Source of the DNA: Sphingomonas hankookensis | GTDB lineage: Bacteria > Pseudomonadota > Alphaproteobacteria > Sphingomonadales > Sphingomonadaceae | Length of the DNA: 64,000 nt | Direction of reading: 5' to 3' | NCBI RefSeq assembly: GCF_022664465.1 | Contig: NZ_JAKREV010000004.1 | Location: 124,001 to 188,000 of the forward strand | Shown: piece after piece, positions 16,020 to 25,048 of the stretch | Position numbering within the stretch: the stretch's first letter is position 1 | How the letters are laid out: each line of letters opens with the position of its first letter | Translations under genes and position numbers: made by a program | The notes under the pieces: model-generated | What the model saw: only the letters and a program-made list of their open reading frames with translations | Database searches by the model: none | Told to the model about the DNA's origin: nothing

Positions 16020-18430
16020 TGCCTGCCACGACCCGCCGCGAACTGGGTAGCGGCTGGACCTTTCGCCAAGCCGGGCAGGACGCGTGGCTGCCGGCGGTGG
16101 TGCCGGGGTCGAACTTCACCGATTTGTGGCGTGCGGGGGTGATCGAGGACCCGTATCACCGCGATGCCGAGCCGCGGCTGCAATGGATCGAGCGGGTCGA
16201 CTGGGACTATCGCTGCACGTTCGAGGTGACGGCGGACGAACTGGCGGGCGACAGCGTGGCGCTGGTGTTCGACGGGCTCGACACGCTGTGCGACGTGCGG
16301 CTGAACGGCGCGGACCTGTTGTCGAGCGACAACATGTTCCGCGCGCACCGGGTCGAGGTGAAGGATCGGCTGCGGGAGGGGGCGAACGAACTGGCGCTGC
16401 ATTTCCGTTCGCCGGTGGTACATGGCGAGAGCCGCCAGGCGGCGGACGGGTTCCACTATCCGGCGGAGAACGACAAGACCGACGCGCGCGCCAGCGTGTA
16501 TGTGCGGAAAGCGCCCTATCATTTCGGCTGGGATTGGGGGCCGAAATACGTGCCCTCGGGCGTATGGCGGCCGGTGAGGCTCGACGTCGTGCGGCGCGGG
16601 CGGATCGTCGAGGTGCAGCATCATGTCGAGGCGCTCGACGATGCGCGGGCGGTGGTGCGCTTCGATGTGACGGTCGAGGGGGCCGGCGACATCGAGATCG
16701 CGTGCGACGTGGCGGGCGTTGCGCCGGTCAGGGGCGCGACGGCGCGGGTAGTGATCGACGACCCGCGGCGCTGGTGGCCGAACGGGCTGGGCGAGGCGTT
16801 CCTCTATGGCTTCACCGTAACGCTTAGCGATGCGGCGGGCGTGATCGACCGGGCGACGACGCGGGTCGGCCTGCGCACCCTTCGCGTGCGCAACGAGGCC
16901 GACGCGATCGGCGAGTGTTTCGAGATCGAGGTGAACGGGCGGCGGACCTTCATGAAGGGCGCGAACTATATTCCGTCGGACAGTTTCCTCGAGCGGGTGA
17001 CGCCCGAACGCTACCGCCAGCTGTTCCGCGATGCGCTCGATGCGAACATGAACATGCTGCGGGTGTGGGGCGGGGGGACGTATGAGAGCGACCTGTTCCA
17101 CGACCTGGCAGACGAACATGGCATCCTGATCTGGCAGGATTTCATGTTCAGCTGCACGCTCTACCCGTCCGATCCGGCGTTTCTGGAAACGGTGGCGGAG
17201 GAGGCGCGGCAGCAGATCCGGCGGTTGCGGCGGCATCCCTCGCTGGCGCTGTGGTGCGGCAATAACGAGGTGTCGCTGGGCATTGCGCACTGGAACTGGC
17301 CGACGACGTTCGGCTATCCGAACGAACTGTTCGAGCGGCTGGTCGCGGCCAATCGCGATCTGTTCGAAGGGCTGCTGCCGGCGCTGGTCGCCGACCATGA
17401 TCCCGAGCGCTTTTATATGCCGTCGTCGCCGATCGGGTTCTGGAACGACCCCGCCGACGATGCGCGCGGCGACAATCATTATTGGGGGGTATGGCACGGC
17501 GAGGAGCCCTTGAGCGCCTATGCCGAACGCGTGCCGCGCTTCATGAGCGAATACGGGTTCCAGTCCTATCCCGATATCGCCTCGGTCGAGCGGTTCACCG
17601 ATTCCGAAGACCGGGCGGTGGGATCGGCGGTGCTGGCGCTGCACCAGAAGCATCCGCGCGGCGATGCGATCATCGGCCGGTTCCTGCGCGAGCATTATGG
17701 CGAACCGCGCGACTTCGCCGCCTTCTGCACGCTCAGCCAGCTGACCCAGGCCGACGGCTTGCGCATCGCGTTCGAGGCGCATCGCCGGGCGATGCCGCGG
17801 TGCATGGGTTCGCTCTATTGGCAGTTCAACGACTGTTTCCCGGCGATCTCGTGGTCGAGCATCGACTATTACGGGCGGTGGAAGGCGCTGCACTATCAGG
17901 CGGCACGGTCGTTCGCGCCGGTGATCCTGTCGGTGGAAGCGGTGGCGGACGGCCATGCGATCCATATCGTGTCCGACCGCATCGAAGCGGTCGAGGCGAC
18001 GCTGGTGCTGGAGCTGATCGATTTCGATGGCGGCGTGCTGTGGCGATGCGAGGAGCCGGTGACGGTTGCCGGCAACAGTGCGGCGGTCGTTGCGCAGGTG
18101 CCGGTGGTCGAGGGCGCGGAGGTGCTGGTGGGGCGGATCGTCGGCGCGGCGGGCGACATTGCGCGCGACGTGCGGATGCTGGGCGAGGTCCGCGACCTGC
18201 CCGATCCGGGACTGCGCGCATGGGTCGAGGACGGTGCGGTCGTCGTCACGGCGCAGCGGTTCGCGCGGGCGGTTCGGATCGTCGTCGATGCGGCGCATGG
18301 CAATCTGGCCGACAATCATTTCGACCTGCTGCCGGGCGAGACGCGACGCGTGGCCTTGCGCGACGGGTGGTTGCCGGACGGGGCGGCGGTGACGGTCGCC
18401 AGTCTGACCGACTGGATCGTGCGGACATGA
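16016..18430 (+). CDS. GH2 beta-mannosidase, no signal peptide
   Basis: An 804-residue family 2 retaining glycosidase. The order is a sugar-binding domain (about residues 10-180), an immunoglobulin-like domain (about 185-290) and a TIM barrel. The acid/base Glu is in WCGNNEVS (Glu418) and the nucleophile Glu is in FMSEYGFQSYP (Glu512); SEYGFQ is characteristic of beta-mannosidases rather than beta-galactosidases. The N-terminus MMPATTRRELGSGWTF has no signal sequence, unlike all other hydrolases of the locus, so the enzyme is probably cytoplasmic. The expected substrate is Man-beta-1,4-GlcNAc left after alpha-mannose removal. Overlaps of four bases on both sides tie it to GH92 and GH85. The start at 16016 is one of two adjacent ATGs. 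Confidence 0.92.
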   Translation: MMPATTRRELGSGWTFRQAGQDAWLPAVVPGSNFTDLWRAGVIEDPYHRDAEPRLQWIERVDWDYRCTFEVTADELAGDSVALVFDGLDTLCDVRLNGADLLSSDNMFRAHRVEVKDRLREGANELALHFRSPVVHGESRQAADGFHYPAENDKTDARASVYVRKAPYHFGWDWGPKYVPSGVWRPVRLDVVRRGRIVEVQHHVEALDDARAVVRFDVTVEGAGDIEIACDVAGVAPVRGATARVVIDDPRRWWPNGLGEAFLYGFTVTLSDAAGVIDRATTRVGLRTLRVRNEADAIGECFEIEVNGRRTFMKGANYIPSDSFLERVTPERYRQLFRDALDANMNMLRVWGGGTYESDLFHDLADEHGILIWQDFMFSCTLYPSDPAFLETVAEEARQQIRRLRRHPSLALWCGNNEVSLGIAHWNWPTTFGYPNELFERLVAANRDLFEGLLPALVADHDPERFYMPSSPIGFWNDPADDARGDNHYWGVWHGEEPLSAYAERVPRFMSEYGFQSYPDIASVERFTDSEDRAVGSAVLALHQKHPRGDAIIGRFLREHYGEPRDFAAFCTLSQLTQADGLRIAFEAHRRAMPRCMGSLYWQFNDCFPAISWSSIDYYGRWKALHYQAARSFAPVILSVEAVADGHAIHIVSDRIEAVEATLVLELIDFDGGVLWRCEEPVTVAGNSAAVVAQVPVVEGAEVLVGRIVGAAGDIARDVRMLGEVRDLPDPGLRAWVEDGAVVVTAQRFARAVRIVVDAAHGNLADNHFDLLPGETRRVALRDGWLPDGAAVTVASLTDWIVRT

Positions 18431-20061
18431 AGGCCGCGATCGCCGCCACGGCGTTGCTGGCGAGCGCACCGGCGGCGGCGCAGGGCGCGCCGCTGGCGCT
18501 GACGATCGACGAACTGATGCGCTGGACCCCGGAGGGCGCGACCGCCGATCCGGGCAATGTCGCGCGCGTGCCGGTGGCGCGGCGGTTCCAGACCAAAGCG
18601 CTCGATCGGAAGGCGGCGATCGATCCGCAGGTGCGCGTGCTCTATGCGCCTGACGGGATGAACGATCTGGGCGGACAGCGCACGGCGACGGCGCGGTTCA
18701 ACGGCTATACCTTCACCCATTGGCCGCAGATCGACGTGTTCGCGTGGTTCGCAGGGACTGCGACACGCGGCGTACAGCTGCCGTCGCGCGGCTGGGTGGA
18801 GGCGGCGCATCGCAACGGGGTGCCGGTGATCGGCACGGTGTTCTTCGCGCCGGTGGCATGGGGCGGATCGCCCAAGACGGTCGCATCGTTCCTGCGGCGC
18901 GATGCGCAGGGACGGTTCCCGGCAGCGGCGCAGCTGGTGCGGATCGCGCGCTATTACGGGTTCGACGGCTGGTTCGTGAATGCCGAGACCGGCGGCGCGG
19001 ACGGCGCGGCGATGATCGACTTCATGGCCGAACTGCGTGAGGTCGCGCCGTCCGACATGACGATCCACTGGTATGATGCGTTGCTGCCCGATGGGCGCGT
19101 CGTGTGGCAGAATGCGCTGACCCCCGCCAATGCCCGGTTCCTGCAGGACGGGAAGCGACGGACGGCGGACGCGATGTTCCTCAATTACGACTGGACGCGG
19201 GCGGGGCTGATCGAGGGCGCTACGTTGGCGCAGCGGCTGGGGCGCAGCCGCTACGACCTGTTCATCGGCGCCGATCTGTGGCCGGCACGCGATGCGCAGC
19301 CGGCGTTTCGCAATAGCGGCTGGCTTGACGCCTTGCGCGAGCGGCCGGGCGGGAAAGCGCTGGGATCGGTCGCGCTGTTCGCGCCGCATTTCGGGTATAA
19401 CTTCCCCGGCGACGCGCGCACGCCACGGTTCAGCGATTTCGATCGTGACGACCGTGACGTGACGCGCTTCTACGATGCCGAGCGGCGGTTGTTCGCGGGC
19501 GATACGCGCGACCCTGGCCGTTCGGCGCGAAGCGGCTGGCCGGGGGTCGCGTCGCTGGCACCCACCAACGGGATGGTGCCGGTGCTGCCGTTCCGGACCA
19601 GCTTCAACACCGGGCATGGCCGGGTCGATGCGCAGGACGGCAAGGTCGTCGGCGGGCCGTGGCACGACATGGCGCGGCAGGACGTGCAGCCGACATGGCA
19701 GTTCGCGACGTCGGGCAAGCGGCAGGTGGCGGTCGATTACGATTTCGCCGCGCCGTTCAGCGGCGGGTCCTCGCTCCGCCTCGCGCCCGCAGGATCGGGT
19801 GGGAGCGCGACGGTGCCGCTCTATGCGTTGCGACTGGACGGGCCGGTAACGGTGACGGCGGTCAGTCGCGGTGGGGCGGGCTATATGCTACGCGTCCGCA
19901 AGGCGGCACGGGTGCTAACAGCGTCGACCGGCTGGCAGACGACGCGATGGTGCGTGCGCCCGGTGGCAGGGGAAACGCGGGTGTCGGTCGTCGTGCGTGG
20001 TGCGGCACGTCAACCGCTCAATCTCGGCCGGATTTCGATCGAGGCCGGTTGCAGCGATTAG
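18427..20061 (+). CDS. GH85 endo-beta-N-acetylglucosaminidase, exported
   Basis: A 544-residue enzyme that cuts between the two GlcNAc residues of the N-glycan chitobiose core. Sec signal MKAAIAATALLASAPAAAQ. The TIM barrel carries FDGWFVNAETGG at residues 179-190, where Asn185 and Glu187 correspond to the family's oxazoline-orienting Asn and acid/base Glu. A C-terminal beta-rich region follows from about residue 380. The ATG at 18427 overlaps the GH2 stop. GH85 enzymes release intact oligomannose from glycoproteins, so this gene gives the strongest clue that the locus targets N-glycans rather than plant mannan or yeast mannan alone. Confidence 0.92.
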   Translation: MKAAIAATALLASAPAAAQGAPLALTIDELMRWTPEGATADPGNVARVPVARRFQTKALDRKAAIDPQVRVLYAPDGMNDLGGQRTATARFNGYTFTHWPQIDVFAWFAGTATRGVQLPSRGWVEAAHRNGVPVIGTVFFAPVAWGGSPKTVASFLRRDAQGRFPAAAQLVRIARYYGFDGWFVNAETGGADGAAMIDFMAELREVAPSDMTIHWYDALLPDGRVVWQNALTPANARFLQDGKRRTADAMFLNYDWTRAGLIEGATLAQRLGRSRYDLFIGADLWPARDAQPAFRNSGWLDALRERPGGKALGSVALFAPHFGYNFPGDARTPRFSDFDRDDRDVTRFYDAERRLFAGDTRDPGRSARSGWPGVASLAPTNGMVPVLPFRTSFNTGHGRVDAQDGKVVGGPWHDMARQDVQPTWQFATSGKRQVAVDYDFAAPFSGGSSLRLAPAGSGGSATVPLYALRLDGPVTVTAVSRGGAGYMLRVRKAARVLTASTGWQTTRWCVRPVAGETRVSVVVRGAARQPLNLGRISIEAGCSD

Positions 20062-20069
20062 AAAGACGC

Positions 20070-20101
20070 TTGACATATTCGCGATGGCCGATGCATGTAA
20101 T
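20070..20101 (+). promoter_or_regulatory. Candidate promoter of the TonB-dependent receptor gene
   Basis: TTGACA at 20070-20075 is a perfect -35 element. The best -10 candidates (CATGTA at 20094 or TGTAAT at 20096) sit 18-20 bp further on and overlap the operator at 20096. Repressor binding would block polymerase there. The exact -10 is uncertain. Confidence 0.5.
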
Positions 20102-20109
20102 CGATTACA
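20096..20109. promoter_or_regulatory. Putative LacI-family operator (site 3), fully palindromic
   Basis: TGTAATCGATTACA is a perfect 14-bp palindrome 88 bp upstream of the receptor ATG and just downstream of a TTGACA. It differs from sites 1 and 2 only at one central base. Confidence 0.78.
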
Positions 20110-20196
20110 TCATGCGATGGCTCGAATCGGCGCAAGACCGACCGGGACAAGGGACAGCGCGACCGTGACCGTCGCGACAGGGAAGGGGAGGACCGG

Positions 20197-23100
20197 ATGA
20201 AAGCGTTTAGATTTGGCGGGACCGTTCGCGCAGGGCTGATGGCCGGCGTCGCGACCGTGGGCATGTTCGGACTGGCGGGCGGCGCGCAGGCGCAGGCGAC
20301 CGTCGGCGCCAATCCGGTCGGGACCGATGCCCCGGCGACCACGGCAGAGGCGACGCAGGGTGAAGGCGAGGGTGAGATCGTCGTCAGCGGCTATCGTTCG
20401 TCGATCGACCGCAACCTGCGCGACAAGCGCAACGCGGCGGCGGTGGTCGAGGTCATCACGGCCGAGGACATCAGCAAGTTCCCCGACCGCAACGTCGCCG
20501 ACGCGCTGCAGCGCGTGCCGGGCGTGGTCATCACCCGCGACGGCGGCGAAGGGCGCACGGTCAGCGTCCGCGGCCTGCAACCCGACCTGACGCTGACGCT
20601 GCTCAACGGCAACTACATCGCGACGTCGGAGACGAACAGCGAGGCGACCCGTTCGTTCAACTTCCTGCTGATGCCGTCCAATCTGCTGGGCAAGGCCGAG
20701 CTGTTCAAGTCGTCGGAAGCGCGCATCGACGAAGGCGGCATCGGCGGCACGGTGATCCTGCACACCCGCCGTCCGCTCGACCTGCCGGCATGGTCGGGCT
20801 TCGTCACCGCCGAAGGCACCTATGCCGACACGACCAAGGGCGTCGACCCGCAGCTGTCGGGCCAGCTGTCATGGAAGAACAAGGACGAGACGTTCGGCGT
20901 GCTGGCGAGCGCGACGTGGCAGAAGCGCCAGACGCGTTCGATGAGCGCCACGACCGAAGACTGGCTGTGGTACGACCAGAACGGCGCGCGCAGCGGCGTC
21001 GACGTCAATGGCAATCCCTTCACCCCCGCGCCCAGCGAATGGTGGGGCCAGTCGGGGTTCAACGACCAGAATGGCCGGCTCTATTCGGGCTTCTTCATGC
21101 CGACCGCGGTCAATTTCGGCATTCGCGACGAGAATCGCGAACGGTTGGGCATCCAGGCGACGGCGCAGTGGCGGCCGACCGACGGACTGACGCTGACCGC
21201 GAATTATTTCCGGTTCAACCTGACCGGCGACTACGTCAACAATTCGCTGAAGGTGCCAGAGTGGAACATCGCCCGCTTCAACGGCGACGGCAACTGGGCA
21301 GGCGGGCGGTTGCTCGACCGGCTGAACTTCGATCCGAGCGGCACGATCGTGACCGGCGCGCAGTTCAGCCTGATCGAGGGCAAGCGCTATTTCTGTAGCG
21401 AGGCGCAGGCTGCGGCCGGCGGTCAGCGCCCCGGCGGCTGGGGTCCCGATGACTGCACCGTGCCGACGCCGCAGCTGACCGGCGGCTACAGCCGTGAGGA
21501 AGCGCTGTCGCAGACCGCGGACTTCGAGGCGGAATACAAGACCGACAATTTCGTCGGCATCGTGAAGCTCGGTCGTACCTGGTCGGAAGGTGGCCCGTCG
21601 ATCAATTTCCGCATGTCGGCCAAGCCGCGCGTGGCGATCAACGGCCAGTATCAGCCGGGCAACCGTTCGACCGCATGGGACCTGACCGGTACGCCGTCGA
21701 TGACCTTCTCACCCGACCTGCAGGACCGCATCCTCGGCGGTTTCGCCGAGATCGACGTCGGGTCGACCGATTCGTCGTGGATCGATACCCGCATCTCGCA
21801 ATATTACGGCCAGGCCGACGGCACGTGGATGGTGTCGAACGGCGCGTTCGACACGTTGCAGTTCGGCGTGAAGTATCGCGACGGATCGGTGCATCGCAAC
21901 ACCGGCAACACCATCTGGAACTGCCCCGGCACGACCACCCGCTATCAGCAGTGCGACACGACCGCGAGCACCGCGCGGCCCGAATTCTTCCTGTCGGACT
22001 CGATCACCAACATCCCGGGCGGCTTCAGCGCCAACGTGTTCCCCGGCATCAACTTCACCAACTATCTCGGCTATCTCGACAGCCGCTACGGCGGGTCGGT
22101 GCGGTTCGAGGAGCCCGACTTCATCTACGAGGTGGGTGAGAAGATCTGGTCGGGATATGTCCAGGCGAATTTCAAGACCGATCGCCTGCGCGGCAATTGG
22201 GGCGTGCGGGTCGTCCGTACCCAGCAGCGCGCGGAATCGACCGATGCGGTCGAACGCTTCCTCGATTATTTCGCCGATGGTCCCGACGGCCGACCGCTCG
22301 CCTGTACCCCGGGGGCGGCGAACCAGATTTGCGAAAGCGGGTTCGTGCGGGCCGAAGTGCGCGAGAAGACGTTCGAGATGAATACGCTCGACAAGACCTA
22401 TACCGACGTCCTGCCCAGCCTGAACGTCGCGTTCGACGTCACCCCCAGCCTCGTGGCGCGCGGCGCGGTGGCCAAGGTGATCGCACGGCCGGCGTTCACC
22501 AACCTCGCCTTCCCCGGCGCGCTGAACTTCGTGTCGGAGGAATATAGCAGCGACCGCGTGGCGGGCGGCGGTACCAGCCAGCCCGGCTGGACCGGCAGCG
22601 GTTCGAACAAGGACCTCGAAGCGTTCCAGGCGTGGCAGTACGACCTCGGCCTCGAATGGTATTATCACCGCGGGTCGGTGATCGGCATCGGCCTGTTCCG
22701 CAAGGACGTGAAGAACTTCGTCGTGCCGGTGTCGCAGGATCAGGCGGTGACGATCGGTGGCGAGACGGTCAACGTCCGCAACTTCTCGACGCAGGCCAAT
22801 GGGCAGAACGGGGTGTCGCAGGGCATCGAATTCTATGCCCAGCATACGTTCGACTTTGGCGTCGGCTATCAGGCCAACCTGACGTTCAACGACACCAACA
22901 CTGCCGCCGTCGTGCTGGCGGGCCGTGAGATCGCCGAATCGCCGCTGGTCGGCAGTGCCGAGAACCAGGCGAACTTCACGCTGTTCTACGAAAACGACCG
23001 GTTCCTGGCGCGGGCGTCGTACAACCGGCGCGGCGAGGTGGTGAACGGGACGCACAACCAGTTGACCATCTATACCGAGCCGTACGAGCAGGTGGACGTG

Positions 23101-23265
23101 AACGTCGCGTTCAATATCACGCCGCAGCTGGTGCTGACGGCATCGGTGCTGAACCTGACCAAGTCCGAGCTGCGCCAGCATCTGGGCAACGATACCAAGG
23201 CCCGGTTCTGGACCAACGGCTATTCGGGCCGGATCGCGTTCGCCGGGGCGACGTTCAAGTTCTGA
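20197..23265 (+). CDS. TonB-dependent outer-membrane receptor (oligosaccharide uptake type)
   Basis: A 1022-residue outer-membrane transporter energised by TonB. The signal peptide ends GGAQAQA. The N-terminal EGEIVVSGYRSSIDRNL looks like a TonB box followed by the plug domain, with ISKFPDRNVADALQRVPGV and VSVRGLQPDLTLTLLNG typical of the plug. The rest is a long beta-barrel ending in an aromatic, GATFKF. The family is widely used by sphingomonads and xanthomonads to import oligosaccharides. Here the operator in its promoter and the surrounding mannosidases suggest mannose-rich N-glycan fragments as cargo. A strong GGGGAGG lies just upstream of the ATG. It is probably cotranscribed with the halogenase-like gene. 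Confidence 0.93.
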   Translation: MKAFRFGGTVRAGLMAGVATVGMFGLAGGAQAQATVGANPVGTDAPATTAEATQGEGEGEIVVSGYRSSIDRNLRDKRNAAAVVEVITAEDISKFPDRNVADALQRVPGVVITRDGGEGRTVSVRGLQPDLTLTLLNGNYIATSETNSEATRSFNFLLMPSNLLGKAELFKSSEARIDEGGIGGTVILHTRRPLDLPAWSGFVTAEGTYADTTKGVDPQLSGQLSWKNKDETFGVLASATWQKRQTRSMSATTEDWLWYDQNGARSGVDVNGNPFTPAPSEWWGQSGFNDQNGRLYSGFFMPTAVNFGIRDENRERLGIQATAQWRPTDGLTLTANYFRFNLTGDYVNNSLKVPEWNIARFNGDGNWAGGRLLDRLNFDPSGTIVTGAQFSLIEGKRYFCSEAQAAAGGQRPGGWGPDDCTVPTPQLTGGYSREEALSQTADFEAEYKTDNFVGIVKLGRTWSEGGPSINFRMSAKPRVAINGQYQPGNRSTAWDLTGTPSMTFSPDLQDRILGGFAEIDVGSTDSSWIDTRISQYYGQADGTWMVSNGAFDTLQFGVKYRDGSVHRNTGNTIWNCPGTTTRYQQCDTTASTARPEFFLSDSITNIPGGFSANVFPGINFTNYLGYLDSRYGGSVRFEEPDFIYEVGEKIWSGYVQANFKTDRLRGNWGVRVVRTQQRAESTDAVERFLDYFADGPDGRPLACTPGAANQICESGFVRAEVREKTFEMNTLDKTYTDVLPSLNVAFDVTPSLVARGAVAKVIARPAFTNLAFPGALNFVSEEYSSDRVAGGGTSQPGWTGSGSNKDLEAFQAWQYDLGLEWYYHRGSVIGIGLFRKDVKNFVVPVSQDQAVTIGGETVNVRNFSTQANGQNGVSQGIEFYAQHTFDFGVGYQANLTFNDTNTAAVVLAGREIAESPLVGSAENQANFTLFYENDRFLARASYNRRGEVVNGTHNQLTIYTEPYEQVDVNVAFNITPQLVLTASVLNLTKSELRQHLGNDTKARFWTNGYSGRIAFAGATFKF

Positions 23266-23309
23266 AGACGCGCGCCCCCGTGCCGATCGGCGCGGGGCCG
23301 CCATTCTGC

Positions 23310-23398
23310 CGTACCCCCGCGCAGGCGGGGGTCCAGGGCGACATACGCCAGCTGTTGTTGTGTTTGGCTCTGGACCCCCGCCTGCGCGGGGGTACGAC
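23310..23398. repeat. MITE-like repeat, class A, between receptor and halogenase genes
   Basis: Inverted ends GTACCCCCGCGCAGGCGGGG and CCCCGCCTGCGCGGGGGTAC enclose about 45 bp containing GTCCAGGGCGACATACGCCA and CTCTGGAC. It occupies much of the 233-bp gap. If the receptor and halogenase are cotranscribed, the hairpin lies inside the message and could reduce downstream expression. Confidence 0.8.
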
Positions 23399-23498
23399 GA
23401 GGAGTCGGTGGTCTGGATGTTCGCACCGGTCCCGGCTTGTTGCGGCGGACATGGTGCGGCAGCGGCAGGCGGTACGACATGGCAACCGGAGCGAGGAT

Positions 23499-25013
23499 AT
23501 GACCGAGGCCGACAACCGCATCCGCACCATCGTCGTGCTGGGCGGCGGCAGTGCCGGGTGGATGGCGGCGGCGGCGCTGGCCACCTATCTCGGGCGTGGC
23601 GTGTCGGTGCGGTTGGTCGAATCCGAAGAGGTCGGCATCGTCGGGGTGGGCGAATCCAGCGTCCCCCATATGAAGACGTTCAACAGCGAGACGCTGGGCA
23701 TCGACGAGCGCGCGTTCGTCACGCGGACCAACAGCACCTTCAAGCTCGGCATCCGCTTCACCGACTGGGGGCGGATCGGCGAGCGTTATCTCCACGGCTT
23801 CGGGACGATCGGGCGGGGTCTGGGGCCGTTGCCGTTCCACCAGCTGTGGCTCAAACGCTTCCTCGCCGGACAGGCCGCGCCGCTGGGCGACTATTCGTTG
23901 CAGACGGTCGCGGCGCCGGCGGGCAAGTTCCAGTGGAGCGGCCCCGCCGACACGCCGCTCGGCGACATCGCCTATGCCTATCACCTCGACGCCGTCCTTT
24001 ACGCCCGGTTCCTGCGCGAACTGGCCGAGCGGCGCGGGGTCGAGCGGATCGAGGGAAAGGTCGTCGATGTCGAACAGGACGGCGAGAACGGCCATGTCCA
24101 GTCCATCGTGCTGGAGGACGGGCGGAGCGTCGAGGGTGAGTTCTTCATCGACTGTTCGGGGTTTCACGGGGTCCTGATCGAACAGACGCTGAAGACCGGC
24201 TACCTCGACTGGCGGCACTGGCTGCCATGCGACCGGGCGTTTGCGGTACCCTCCGCCTCGGTCGGGCCGCCGATGCCGTACACCGAAGCGGCGGCGCGGC
24301 CGGCGGGGTGGCAGTGGCGCATCCCGCTGCAGCACCGCGTCGGCAACGGGTATGTGTATTCGAGCGCGCATCTGAGCGACGAAGCGGCGCTGGCGACGTT
24401 GCTGGGGACGCTTGAGGGACAGGCGCTCGACGTGCCGCGCCAGTTGCGCTTTACCGCGGGGCGGCGGGCGAAGGCGTGGAACGGCAACGTCGTCGCGCTG
24501 GGGCTGGCCGCCGGGTTCCTCGAACCGCTGGAATCGACCAGCATCTATCTGGCGCAGGCGGGTATCCGGCGGCTGCTGGGGCTGTTTCCGCAGCGCGATT
24601 TCGATCCGGCGCTGCCCGAGCGGTTCAATCGCGAGACGGCGTTCGAATATGAGCGCACGCGTGACTTTCTCGTGCTGCATTACCACGCCACCGCCCGCGA
24701 CGACACGCCGTTCTGGAACGATTGCCGGACGATGGACGTGCCCGATCCGCTGAAGGAAGCCATCGCGCTGTTCCGCGCCGATGGCCGCTATTTCCGCAAC
24801 GGCGAGGATTTCTTCGCGCTGCCCAGCTGGGTGCAGGTGATGATCGGTCAGGGGATCGTGCCGCGCGATTATCATCCGATCGTCGATGCCATGCCCGAAG
24901 CGCATCTCGACCAGTATCTCGATCGCATCCGCGGCGAGATCGCCGCCGCCGTCGCCACGATGCCGCCGCATCACGCCTTCATCGACCGCCATTGCAAGGC
25001 GATGGTCGCCTGA
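23499..25013 (+). CDS. Tryptophan-halogenase-family flavoprotein
   Basis: A 504-residue FAD-dependent protein of the tryptophan halogenase family (PF04820). The FAD-binding motif VVLGGGSAGWMAA is at residues 12-24, the halogenase lysine is in FKLGIRFTDW (Lys82), and the WxWxIP motif appears as WQWRIP near residue 271. All three family hallmarks are present, so halogenating chemistry is possible. Reduced flavin would have to come from a separate reductase, which is not in the window. Members next to TonB-dependent receptors are common in sphingomonads, but their substrate is not known. The start is the ATG at 23499 with GGAGCGAGG upstream; the longer frame from 23280 reads through the repeat and was rejected. 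Confidence 0.88.
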   Translation: MTEADNRIRTIVVLGGGSAGWMAAAALATYLGRGVSVRLVESEEVGIVGVGESSVPHMKTFNSETLGIDERAFVTRTNSTFKLGIRFTDWGRIGERYLHGFGTIGRGLGPLPFHQLWLKRFLAGQAAPLGDYSLQTVAAPAGKFQWSGPADTPLGDIAYAYHLDAVLYARFLRELAERRGVERIEGKVVDVEQDGENGHVQSIVLEDGRSVEGEFFIDCSGFHGVLIEQTLKTGYLDWRHWLPCDRAFAVPSASVGPPMPYTEAAARPAGWQWRIPLQHRVGNGYVYSSAHLSDEAALATLLGTLEGQALDVPRQLRFTAGRRAKAWNGNVVALGLAAGFLEPLESTSIYLAQAGIRRLLGLFPQRDFDPALPERFNRETAFEYERTRDFLVLHYHATARDDTPFWNDCRTMDVPDPLKEAIALFRADGRYFRNGEDFFALPSWVQVMIGQGIVPRDYHPIVDAMPEAHLDQYLDRIRGEIAAAVATMPPHHAFIDRHCKAMVA

Positions 25014-25048
25014 CCTACCCGAGCCTGACCAGAACGGAGACTGTCCCG

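Noticed and set aside
13701..18469. Very long open frames on the minus strand opposite the GH92, GH2 and GH85 genes
   Set aside because: These are antisense shadows common in GC-rich DNA. Their translations are Arg/His/Pro-rich and show no family motif, while the plus-strand proteins carry intact catalytic sites.
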